A DNA stretch of 16,251 nt, taken from the NCBI GenBank assembly GCA_002803225.1, contig NXFV01001013.1:1-16251 (forward strand). The letters run 5' to 3'. Positions 8,707 through 16,251 of this stretch are shown one piece after another. A program made the position numbers and the translations under genes. The stretch's first letter is position 1; each line of letters begins with the position of its first letter. The stretch comes from Gamarada debralockiae (Eukaryota > Ascomycota > Leotiomycetes > Helotiales > Hyphodiscaceae). Below the pieces are notes generated by a model. That model worked only from the letters and a program-made list of their open reading frames with translations. It was not told where the DNA came from and ran no database searches.

Positions 8707-10121
8707 AGCGAACAGCCCCCCTATACCTCAGACACTTTCTGCACACTTCAAAATTCCGACAGTTCACTTTATAGGCATTCTCATTGATTCTCGGGCGAAA
8801 GTTTAAGCACAATCCTGCAAGGCTTTCGATGTGACCGCTTTAGTGCTTACAGCTTCTGTTGTGGGCCAGGGAAAGCCCTTGGCTCCATATCCGCCAGCGG
8901 ATCCTTCGCTTTTAGCTTTTCGCTTTTCGACCTCTTGCTCAGAGTTACTCTCGCGCTGTGCCATGTGAGTCTATCCGCTTTCCGTATCCGTCGCCTGGAA
9001 AACGCCCCTGGTCGAGTTCGTTCGATCGCGTTCCCCAACATTCAAACATAGAAGGTTGGAGCCTCGATATCTAAAGCTTGGATCTACTTGCGTCCGAAGT
9101 TTGCCGGGGCCGACAGCTCTAACCTGGTATTATATGACATGTCCTGCAGAAAGTCAAATCAAACGTCCTTCACGAGTTTCAAGGCCGACGCACGAGACAG
9201 CGTTAAGGTCGGGACTACATGAAGCAAGCAGGTGATTTGGTTTCGAGCACACACCAATGATAATGGGAGGAATTGGAAGGCTTTGCTCCAGCTGGACATC
9301 AAGACATTAGGGGAATAGCAAGCTCAAAGGGACATAAGATCACCACACTCTGCATGCCACCACACTCATTGCACTTCTTACAGCCGCTCGATGTAGGCTG
9401 TTTTGGGCCGCCGAAGCGTGCCTATAGCAGTGAGATCGAAAGCTTCGTGCCGTGCCGCATTAATCACATCACGAAAGAGGACTTCCTACCGGCATCCAAG
9501 GCCCCATTTGCAAAAGCTAACATTAAAGAGAATATCCGCGGAGGCTTCGAAGGTGCTGGACTATTGCCTTTTGATCCTGAGGCCGTGATCTTGAAGCTAG
9601 ATATTCGTCTTCGCACCTCATCGCTACCACCTCCAGAAACGCCTCGCTGGGAGTCACAAATACTGCGCAATTTAACGGAAGTAGAGTCACAAACACAGCA
9701 CGTAGTGCAGGGCATGCAGAGACACCAAGATAGCCAAGGGCTTGAGAAGGTAGTCAAGATCATCGCGCTCGGAGCCTCTATTCTGGAGGCAGAACTCGGA
9801 AGGCTTCAAACAGCGAACGCGCTACTAACAAAAAGGAAAGCACACAAAAGGAAGGTCTTGGAATCCATCAACACCCTATTAGTCGCTGATGTACTCAAAG
9901 GCAAGGAGCAGCTATCTGTCGCTGAAAGTCCGGCTTCTGGCAGTTGGTTCTGCTGCGGGCGCTTTCGCGACCCAGGCCACCAAATTAAGACTTGCAAAAT
10001 GGCTCTAATAGATGTGTCAAGCGACGACGGTCATATAGATGCTGCTACATAATGAAAAGCTTCAATGGAATGTGGAGATAGACGCTGTCGATTATGGTAG
10101 TATCATAGGAGGTGTCCCACT
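8707..10121 (+). mobile_element. Internally deleted pogo-like (Tc1/mariner) DNA transposon remnant
   Basis: The transposase tail at 9264-10052 proves a transposon remnant. Its edges are my inference. AGCGAACAGCCCCCCTAT (8707-8724) directly follows a TA, the target dinucleotide of this superfamily. The reverse complement of 10101-10121 reads AGTGGGACACCTCCTAT and aligns with it if single-base gaps are allowed. The span is about 1.4 kb, shorter than usual full-length elements. The N-terminal two thirds of a transposase is missing, and 8730-9260 has no recognisable coding. There is no TA directly after 10121, which weakens the right edge. Confidence 0.5.
9264..10052 (+). pseudogene. C-terminal part of a pogo/Fot-type DDE transposase
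   Basis: The frame opens after a TAA at 9261-9263 and has no ATG near the start of the match. ITTLCMPPHSLHFLQPLDVG, followed by CFGPPKRAY, is the signature downstream of the second catalytic Asp in pogo-family transposases. GGFEGAGLLPFDPEAVILKL and LRTSSLPPPETP follow, as in Fot-like elements, then a Lys-rich coiled stretch (ANALLTKRKAHKRKV) and a zinc-knuckle-like tail (CCGRFRDPGHQIKTC). The region before the signature (FAPAGHQDIRG) is degraded from the expected LDGHxSH. An overlapping frame keeps a LLQLD remnant, so small deletions are likely there. The DNA-binding domains and first catalytic Asp are absent; it cannot transpose on its own. Confidence 0.85.
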
Positions 10122-10256
10122 CGGTGGTGGATTATGTTGGACCATGCTGCAATGCTAAGGTAGTCACGGTATTTACACTAGTGTGACTTTTGGGGAAGAA
10201 ATTGGCTGTACAGCGGAGTATCCGATAACACCACCACCTTTCCCCCCGAACAATCT

Positions 10257-11783
10257 CTATAGCGACAGTTTCCAGCCCTCTTGTGGGCTTGCAACCCAGT
10301 CGACTAACCAGTTAGGGGTCACAGACTGCAGGGTGTAATTCGTGTTGAAGCCTTCCACGAAGCTGTTCTTCCCACATACTCCTGTTCCTCTACGCGCCCA
10401 GTCTCCATCGCCTCCACCAAGTTTGTCTTTTATCCAACCCATCCACTTCGTGCGGCTGGCCTGGATGGCGGGGAAGTGTTCCATGGCCTGGTAAGTAAAC
10501 ATTTCCAGGCTCTGGTTCCCACTTGCGCTGCAGCTTGCACCAACGCTTTGTTCGAGAAATTCGACTGGCACGACGTCGTTTTCACCGGCAATGACGAGAA
10601 GCGGGCCCTTGAAGTTCTTCCCGCTTACAGCAACCTTCTCCTGCCATTGCTGAGCAATGCTGTCGTTGGTCCACCCAGGCTTCGCAAGCTGATCGAGATT
10701 AACATCAGCAAAGGCTAAGCTGTCAGTCGGCAGACAGCCTTGTAGAGGTTTCAGAACATTGTTCCACCGATCGTACGATATTGGTGTCATGCCCGAGAAA
10801 TTGTAGGACGGGTAAACAGCGGTGATGGACGCGATTATGGTGGGCTGAAGGCCGAGGACGACCGGGACCCAGAGCGGCCACGATGAGGGCGAAGTTGAGG
10901 CTTCAATTGTGAGAGCGTTGTCCACCAATTCAAGGATTCTCGTCGGTGGAGAGATGGAGATTGTTCCGCGATATCCAGGCACCGGTGACTTCACCTGCCG
11001 CTCTGCAAAGGACCAAGCGACGTTTCCGCCCTGCGAATGGCCCATCGCGATGAACGGACCGTCCTTGTCCAGCTGGTCTGGGAAGGCTCTCCTCACTGCT
11101 TCGATAGCGTATGCGACGTCGTTCGCGCCGGACGGCCCAGCAAGCCACTCGTGCGATTGTTCTCCATCTGGGCGGGTCGTCACGCCGAGCCCGGCATAGT
11201 CGGTCGCGACAACGGCGAAGCCTTCCAAGGCGAGGGAGTACGAAGTCATGAAGTGGTACTGAAGGGAGCGGTAGTTGCTTGGTGCGCAATTTACGAAAAT
11301 TCCAGATGTTCCGTGTGACCATGCTACCAATGGGAACTTGGATGGAGCTTGCTGTTTCTGGTGTCCTCTGCCGTGCCATTTGTCTCCATCGGTATATTGG
11401 AAAGGGGCGTACGGCCAAAGGACGTAAGCAGACGCGGGCACGACGGTGCCGTTGAGGTTCTGCGATGTGTACATGATGCGAGACATTGTCAGGCCGGAAG
11501 GGACGGTATAGTTTGTCAAGCTGGTATGAGTTTCTACGCGTAGAAGCGTGCCGGGCTTCATGGACGGATTAAAAGTGTCCGGAATACTATAAAACTCATC
11601 TAACGGCGTGTGCGCGTGCGAATCAGCCTCAAACGCGACGCCGAGCTGTACGAGCTGTTGACATTGCTCGTTGCAGGTAGTACTTTGGTTGAGAGGCGGA
11701 GAAGAGGACTGGGCGAACGTATAAGGGAGAAGCAAAAGAAGGGCGATGCTGCCCAGATGCGTTGGAAGGATTGAGAGTTTCAT
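10257..11783 (-). CDS. Secreted lipase-like alpha/beta hydrolase, single exon
   Basis: A 508-aa extracellular serine hydrolase resembling fungal secretory-lipase (LIP) proteins; the natural substrate is not readable. The ATG at 11783 opens a signal peptide (MKLSILPTHL, then a Leu-rich core to FAQ at about 25). The oxyanion region is WSHGTSG (155-161). VVATDYAGLG (191-200) is the strand and loop before the helix that leads to the nucleophile elbow GHSQGGN with Ser250. Likely acid Asp403 (AGENDVVP) and base His436 (AMEHFPA) complete the triad. There are many NxS/T sites and several Cys, as expected of a secreted protein. No introns or frame breaks are present and the length is normal or slightly long. 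It differs clearly from the two hydrolases at 4267-8027. Its 5' end faces the plus-strand genes at 12417 and 13158. Confidence 0.9.
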   Translation of the reverse strand: MKLSILPTHLGSIALLLLLPYTFAQSSSPPLNQSTTCNEQCQQLVQLGVAFEADSHAHTPLDEFYSIPDTFNPSMKPGTLLRVETHTSLTNYTVPSGLTMSRIMYTSQNLNGTVVPASAYVLWPYAPFQYTDGDKWHGRGHQKQQAPSKFPLVAWSHGTSGIFVNCAPSNYRSLQYHFMTSYSLALEGFAVVATDYAGLGVTTRPDGEQSHEWLAGPSGANDVAYAIEAVRRAFPDQLDKDGPFIAMGHSQGGNVAWSFAERQVKSPVPGYRGTISISPPTRILELVDNALTIEASTSPSSWPLWVPVVLGLQPTIIASITAVYPSYNFSGMTPISYDRWNNVLKPLQGCLPTDSLAFADVNLDQLAKPGWTNDSIAQQWQEKVAVSGKNFKGPLLVIAGENDVVPVEFLEQSVGASCSASGNQSLEMFTYQAMEHFPAIQASRTKWMGWIKDKLGGGDGDWARRGTGVCGKNSFVEGFNTNYTLQSVTPNWLVDWVASPQEGWKLSL

Positions 11784-12416
11784 CTTGACAGATATGAGCG
11801 CGAGAGGCGATCACTGAATCGTGTGCGAAATTGTGAAACTTGGAAACCCTCTGCTCTTTATCACGCCTACTCTGGTTACTTTCAGCTTGGTCAACTTGGT
11901 CAATCGGTCAACATCTGCAGAGGCTTCCCTAGCCTCCAGCGTTCGACAGATACGAGAACGCCATTCCGCAGCCGTACGCCAAAGCGTAGTAGTCTCGAGT
12001 CTCAAATGCTTCGTCGTCATTTCCACGATAGTTCTACTCCGGAAAAAGGCGTAGCCGGTACATCAGCTGCTGCTTGGTAACTGAGAGGAGTCAGCGAGTA
12101 TACGTGAGGAATACGCTATGCGGCCCGGGTCGGTTTAGCGAATACGCCCCTTGTAAGTCAAGTAAGCGCCCAATTCGGAAGCTGGTTGGACAGGCGTAAT
12201 AACGATAAATCCGAACAACGAAGCCTTAAGAGTGGAAATTAGGAAATGTAGATAGCGTATGCGTGTGCGAGAAGAGCGCCGTATTGTCCCCTCCGCGACT
12301 GTTACTACGTAGGCTCAGACAACAGATGATGTACTTAAGGAGGGCCACTGACACGTTTGTGAGAAGAGAAACAGAAGAACTGGACAGTGCAGTATTCATT
12401 ACTCAAAGAATCAAAG
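11784..12416. other. Divergent intergenic region
   Basis: This is the shared upstream region of the minus-strand hydrolase (start 11783) and the plus-strand candidate at 12417. ORFs here are short, overlap each other and lack motifs. No clear TATA box is seen on either side. Confidence 0.5.
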
Positions 12417-12704
12417 ATGGCTTCTATTGTCGTGTTAACATTGGCCCTCATTCTGGTCAGAGCCTCAAAATCAGCTCGCTCCTCCGCTCATCTGCATGAT
12501 AGCGACGTGGACTGGCCCGTCTCGGTCAACGGCGACAAACATACCTACGAGGTTTCACTAGTCAACAACATGGACAGCGTCGAGCGCTTCAAGGCTGTGG
12601 AATATGCGCAGCAGGAATTTGGAAGCAGCGCACCGCTCCCCACGCCAAGTTTAGGTACTCGAAGCCTGCGAAAGTCCCATAGAGTTGGCTGGGTGCGTAA
12701 CTGA
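12417..12704 (+). CDS. Candidate small secreted protein, unknown function
   Basis: The ATG at 12417 has an A at -3 and begins MASIVVLTLALILVRASKSA, a plausible signal peptide. The 95-aa product continues with DWPVSVNGDKHTYEVSLV and AVEYAQQEFGSSAPLPTP. Many codons end in C or G in the middle part (12500-12640), which suggests real coding. There are no cysteines in the visible product, unlike many effectors. The last dozen residues look less coding-like, and a GTGCGT after GGCTGG (near 12692) could be a splice donor, so the true 3' end may lie downstream or the gene may be truncated. I do not recognise the family. An in-frame ATG at 12387 would bury the signal peptide. Confidence 0.4.
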   Translation: MASIVVLTLALILVRASKSARSSAHLHDSDVDWPVSVNGDKHTYEVSLVNNMDSVERFKAVEYAQQEFGSSAPLPTPSLGTRSLRKSHRVGWVRN

Positions 12705-13103
12705 CTCGACACGATGCTTTAACATGGCGCGTCCAACGACAATAGGGCAGGTTCTGTTCTGGCGTTGATTAAACCTTTGAGGGTCATGTCTTGAATTGCT
12801 GTGCCGTCAAGCATTGGTGCTGGTGGTGGAGGAGCGTGTTGCTTAGTCATGTCGATGATTTGGAATGGCGACTGCGCCGTTTTGAGGCTGTGTCTCGCTT
12901 CCGGCACCAACCGTCTAAATGTCATGTACAACGCTACTACTGGATAGAAAATACGACCACCCCGACGCGGGGAAGTGGTGCAGTGCAGCACTCGCCGTCT
13001 GACTCAGGCTCGCAGCTCGCAGCCTCGAGTGAACGCGCCGAGTCGGACCACGCGGTGGTCGTCAGCAAAGCGCCGCTACAAGGAAGAGCGGTTGAAACGA
13101 GGA
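12705..13103. other. Intergenic with an unassigned minus-strand ORF
   Basis: A minus-strand frame (12991-12719) holds MTKQHAPPPPAPMLDG and LINARTEPALLSLDAPC, which reads more like protein than its neighbours, but I recognise no family. The plus strand is the upstream flank of the transcription factor gene. Confidence 0.35.
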
Positions 13104-13109
13104 TATAAA
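13104..13109 (+). promoter_or_regulatory. TATA box of the Zn2Cys6 gene
   Basis: TATAAA lies 54 bp before the ATG at 13158, implying a short leader of about 20-25 bases. Canonical sequence and good spacing. Confidence 0.5.
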
Positions 13110-13157
13110 GCTCTGTGGGGCATACTTCGTTCCGGTCAGAACTCAATCGTCATCACA

Positions 13158-14906
13158 ATGCCGAGTTCTGAAAGTCACAGTCAAAGTTCGACCAAGTTTC
13201 GCACGAGACGGGGGCACCAAAAGTCCAGAAAGGGATGCTTTGAGTGCAAGAGGCGGAAAATCAAGGTGGGCGCTTCTATGTCTACACTTTCATGCTACAA
13301 CAGAGCTGACGTCTTCTAGTGCGATGAATCGAAACCGTCGTGCGGGCGTTGTGTTGCGGCGCTGCAGGAATGCATCTACCCACCAACATCACTGTCAGCT
13401 TCAAAGGACCGAAGAGATGAACTATGTCTACCGAGCCCGCTATCCCGCATTCTTTCTCTCTCGCCAAATTCCCAATCATATCTGGAACAATCCCCATCGT
13501 CCGAGGTACCAACGCACTCTACTCCGGTAATTTTGGACCTTAGCCTTTGCTGCGATGCCGAGGATGCTCCTGTGCGGCTGTCGGATGCTGATTTATATCA
13601 CCACTACATACAACATACAAGTCGAACAATAACCTACTGCCAAAGAGATCAAATAGCAATGCAGATCGGCGTACCCACACTGGCATTGAGGAACAAAACC
13701 GTCTTCCATTCACTTCTAGCCCTCTCCGCAGCCTGCCTAGGCTGCGACATGATCTCTAAATATCCTCCTCCCGATTTGACTGCTGTCAATCAAGTCTTGA
13801 TGAGCGGCTATCGACACTACAATCTGGCTAGCGAACAGTTGAGAGAAATGATCTCACAGCTAGATGCTCTGGAAGTAGAACCCCTGTTAGCAAGTAATAT
13901 CCTGCTGGTGCCATTCTCTGCCGCAAGCCAGCAAATAAACCATTGGATATCGAGCAGGAGCGGGACGAGAAAGTCACGAAAACTGTTATCTTCAACGCCC
14001 AGGGACATCATAGTCATCATGCGAGGAATAAGAACTATGCTCCAAGCACTGGATTGTCGCGACTCGAGCCCTGATCTTGCAGTACTCGAAGACGCGGAGT
14101 TTGCGATAGATAGGGCATCATCGTTGGAATTCGATATCCCATCGGCAATTTCATGCACATCGCACACCCATGTGATGTTCCCCATACTCGCTGCGACCAG
14201 TCAAGAAGCCTTTGCTCAGCTTCAAGAGCGCCTAGACTCAGCTGAGAGGAATACCTCTTACGCGCGACACCCCGACAATCCCTTGTCCGCCTGCGTCGCC
14301 GCTTTCGAAGTGCTGGACGACATTAGAATCGGGACCTTCTCCTCGTCCAACCCGCCCGCTCTGGCATCGCCAACGAACAAGGCCAGAAAGCCTTTGGAAC
14401 CCAAGCAAGCTTGGCTGCCGCGAGTGGCTCCGTGGCTTCGCGACTACGCAAGCAGGCCCGCGATCCCATCGCCAACGGAACCGCTCACACGGACGTTTCT
14501 CAGCTTCCTCGTCCAGGTTCCACAGTCATACCTCGATCTCGTCATGCCACTGCTTGAACAGCGGCTTGAGACCAACAATGCCACTTCACCGGACGATGCT
14601 CCGATCCAATTGTCGGCGGAACAAACGCTTGCCCTAGAGATTTACGCATACTGGTCCGTGCTCATGTTTTTGGTTGAGGAGGAGTCATGGTGGATCGGCA
14701 GTCTACCGGTTGTGACGCTTACCGGGATGATAAACAGATATAGAGACGAGTTTATGGCCGGCCTGCGGCCTGAGCAAGATCATGGGCATGACCGGTGGTG
14801 GCCTGGAATCATGCTGACTGTTTTACGAGAGATCAAACGGGGATCAAACGGGGATCAATACGTTGACCCCACGGGGTCAGAGGGTTCCAATACATCCACG
14901 CCATAG
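13158..14906 (+). CDS. Zn2Cys6 fungal transcription factor, two exons
   Basis: A nuclear DNA-binding regulator, 564 aa. Exon 1 is 13158-13265 and exon 2 is 13320-14906. The 54-bp intron (donor GTGGGC, CTGAC branch site, acceptor TCTAG) falls inside the zinc cluster just before its third Cys, a common place in this family. The cluster is C27-x2-C30-x6-C37-x6-C44-x2-C47-x6-C54, preceded by basic RTRRGHQKSRKG. A variable Ser/Pro linker follows (about 55-105). Then comes the regulatory region with YHHYIQHTSRTI and VFHSLLALSAACLGC, as in the Upc2-like / Fungal_trans_2 type of C6 factors, and the conserved late stretch EIYAYWSVLMFLVEEESWW. The targets are unknown. The nearby secreted hydrolases are candidates, by position only. 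The C-terminal 17-20 residues come from an 11-bp duplication. Confidence 0.92.
14831..14852 (+). repeat. 11-bp tandem duplication inside the regulator's last codons
   Basis: GATCAAACGGG occurs twice in tandem and is followed by a partial third copy (GATCAATACG). Because 11 is not a multiple of 3, the duplication changes the downstream frame. Confidence 0.9.
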
Positions 14907-15315
14907 CGTGCTGCTGCGTGGATAAATTGGCTGACTAAGCGTGATTTTCCACGCCCCCCACCAAAATGATCGCGCGTCGCGTTTTGCATCCACATGTACT
15001 GCAATTTTGCCTGCAATTGATGTACCGCCTGATACAGTTTCATAGTAAAAAGGTATTCTATAGTATATATCGCTCAGCGTCTCTTGCATATTCCTCCTCC
15101 AGTCTAGCCCATATTTCCCTTCGCCCACTCTCAGTATGCCTCTGTGTTGGGAAATACCTAAGACTAATATAGTAGTGGCAATAGTGGTGGCAATCAGGGG
15201 TGGCAAAGCTTATAAATACAGTGACTTATCCCTGGAAGCATAGGCTAGAAGCTTCTAGCAGTGAAGGAAATAGGGTATATATAGGGGTCGTAGAACCTGT
15301 AGAGTAGAAAGTCAG
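14907..15315. other. Intergenic, repeat-like, no confident gene
   Basis: A minus-strand ATG frame (15206-14877) shows no motif. Another minus frame over 15070-15170 reads REIWARLEEEYARDAERYIL and stops, which could be a scrap of a mobile element. Short repeated GTGGCAA units lie near 15174-15212. A TATATA motif is present near 15276. Confidence 0.4.
15244..15259. repeat. Perfect 16-bp palindrome
   Basis: GCTAGAAGCTTCTAGC equals its own reverse complement. It lies in non-coding, AT-rich DNA near a TATATA stretch. No known site is recognised. Confidence 0.85.
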
Positions 15316-15534
15316 TCAAGTTAATACATGCATTTGAACCGGAACCTCAGAAAACCCAACACTCTGACCGTTGGCATCAAACTCTGCTTGTAGCCTATTA
15401 TACTCCTCCTCTTTCCTTTCCTCATTATCTAGCCATACTATAATTTCTTCATTAATCCAATTAGCCTTAATAGCAATAATATTGCCATTAAGATCTCGCT
15501 GTTTCTTTAGCATATGAAATGACTGCTCCTTCAA
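15316..15534 (-). pseudogene. Degraded AT-rich ORF, probable repeat-element remnant
   Basis: The minus-strand frame of 72 codons begins only at TTG; it contains HMLKKQRDLNGNIIAIKANW and then a charged NEERKEEEYNRLQAEF segment. It appears to continue upstream a little (WLKVL) until a TAG at about 15557, a possible CAG-to-TAG change as RIP would cause. The composition is AT-rich with Ile/Lys/Asn/Glu, typical of old mobile-element proteins in RIP-affected DNA. I do not recognise the family. Confidence 0.3.
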
Positions 15535-15869
15535 GACCTTTAGCCATAGGTTCTTCTATTTCCAGGCCCTGCGGTACTCTTTGGTCGTACGGTAGGGTAC
15601 TGAGCTAGTGTCAGGGGAGGACGATTGATGATAGGTTGAGTCACGTAGGGTTATCGGTGGGTGGTCAGAATATAATCGGAGGGTCATAATGTATCTTCAT
15701 TTTATGACTAGAAACTGATCTCTGCCCTTTTCCAAGACCAGAGAACAGGGTGCTTATAACTGTGGTATCAGGCATGTGATCGTAGGGCGACGTCATATTG
15801 CGCGTCATGCTTCCCATGTCTATATGGCCGTGCCCCCGCACGTGACTCCCAACGTCACCTCATGACAAT
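15535..15869. other. Intergenic, no gene seen
   Basis: Balanced composition, no ORF with motifs. It contains the ACGTGAC/ACGTCAC pair at about 15839-15857. Likely repeat flank. Confidence 0.4.
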
Positions 15870-16130
15870 TAGTAATAATAATAGAAAGGAGATACTTAAT
15901 TAAGTAAAAACAAGATTAAATTAATAGTAAAAAAAAGAAAAAAGAAAAAAGAAATATTAATAAAGTAATTATTAAAGTTAATTAAAAAGAGTTATTAAGA
16001 TTATTAAAGAATTAAAGAGTTAATAAGTTAAAGAAGAGAGGTTTAGAAGCTCTTTTTTTATAAAAATTAAGAGGTAATTATAAGAGCTAAGTAAGCTAAT
16101 TAAGACTTGTTTATATTGTAGTAGGGAAAT
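15870..16130. other. Extremely AT-rich tract (RIP-like)
   Basis: Almost only A and T with scattered G, dense in TTAATTAA-, AATTAAAGAG- and A-run motifs, including AAAAAAGAAAAAAGAAAAAAG. It has nearly no CpG by eye. There is no coding potential. Such tracts are typical of repeat DNA mutated by repeat-induced point mutation. A 14-bp perfect palindrome TACTTAATTAAGTA lies at 15893-15906. Confidence 0.7.
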
Positions 16131-16213
16131 CGGTCACGCTAATCGCTTAGCTGGATATCACGTACTAGTCGAGTATATTTTGTCTTTTACAGCTAGACCT
16201 ATATATAGATACC

Positions 16214-16229
16214 TATATATATATATATA
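16214..16229. repeat. TA dinucleotide microsatellite, eight units
   Basis: Uninterrupted TA repeat near the end of the window. Confidence 0.95.
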
Positions 16230-16251
16230 ATTATATAACTTGTTTTCTAAT

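Noticed and set aside
8475..8774. Plus-strand ORF with a hydrophobic start
   Set aside because: TTG start, low-complexity ACC/ATC beginning, no motif, and it overlaps the putative transposon end.
10930..11418. 162-codon minus-strand ORF inside the lipase-like gene
   Set aside because: It is an Arg-rich frame shadow of the real 508-aa protein on the same strand.
14877..15206. 109-codon minus-strand ORF overlapping the end of the regulator
   Set aside because: No motif or good codon use; it reads into the antisense of the regulator's last codons.
1..16251. tRNA, rRNA or CRISPR features
   Set aside because: I saw no GGTTCRA-type B-box with a cloverleaf, no rRNA core sequence and no regularly spaced repeats.

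Overview
The window looks like nuclear DNA of a filamentous ascomycete (Pezizomycotina). The support is short GT..AG introns (50-65 bp) with CTAAT/CTAAC/CTGAC-type branch sites, a HET-family tail, a Zn2Cys6 regulator, a pogo-like transposase, an SRPK-like kinase fragment, and a strongly AT-rich right end of the kind left by RIP. The species cannot be named from sequence alone.

Layout. Positions 1-3600 are a graveyard of broken genes and imperfect repeats: a degraded acidic/Myb-like remnant (minus), the C-terminal half of a HET-family protein fused to an acidic 12-bp repeat (plus), a block of 80-100 bp imperfect repeats, and a frameshifted remnant of a fungal membrane protein (minus). Positions 4267-8027 carry two related secreted alpha/beta hydrolases in tandem on the minus strand. 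The first is intact with five exons. The second has no introns but is split by an apparent single frameshift. Between them lies the N-lobe start of an SRPK-like kinase (plus). Positions 8700-10121 hold a deleted pogo-type DNA transposon that keeps only the C-terminal part of its transposase. Positions 10257-11783 encode a third, unrelated, single-exon secreted hydrolase (secretory-lipase type). A small candidate secreted protein (12417-12704) and an intact Zn2Cys6 transcription factor (13158-14906) follow on the plus strand. From about 15,000 to the end the DNA becomes AT-rich, with one degraded ORF, palindromes and a TA microsatellite.

How it fits together. Only three genes look intact and confidently functional: the five-exon hydrolase, the lipase-like hydrolase and the transcription factor. 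Three secreted hydrolases plus a nearby pathway-type regulator could form a small extracellular-degradation locus, but co-regulation is inference. The rest (HET tail, transposon, kinase and membrane-protein remnants, AT-rich DNA) marks a fast-changing accessory region. I found no convincing new multi-gene system. The most useful observations are the hydrolase frameshift, genes hidden on the antisense strand, a perfect palindrome upstream of the second hydrolase, and an 11-bp duplication that changes the regulator's C-terminus.
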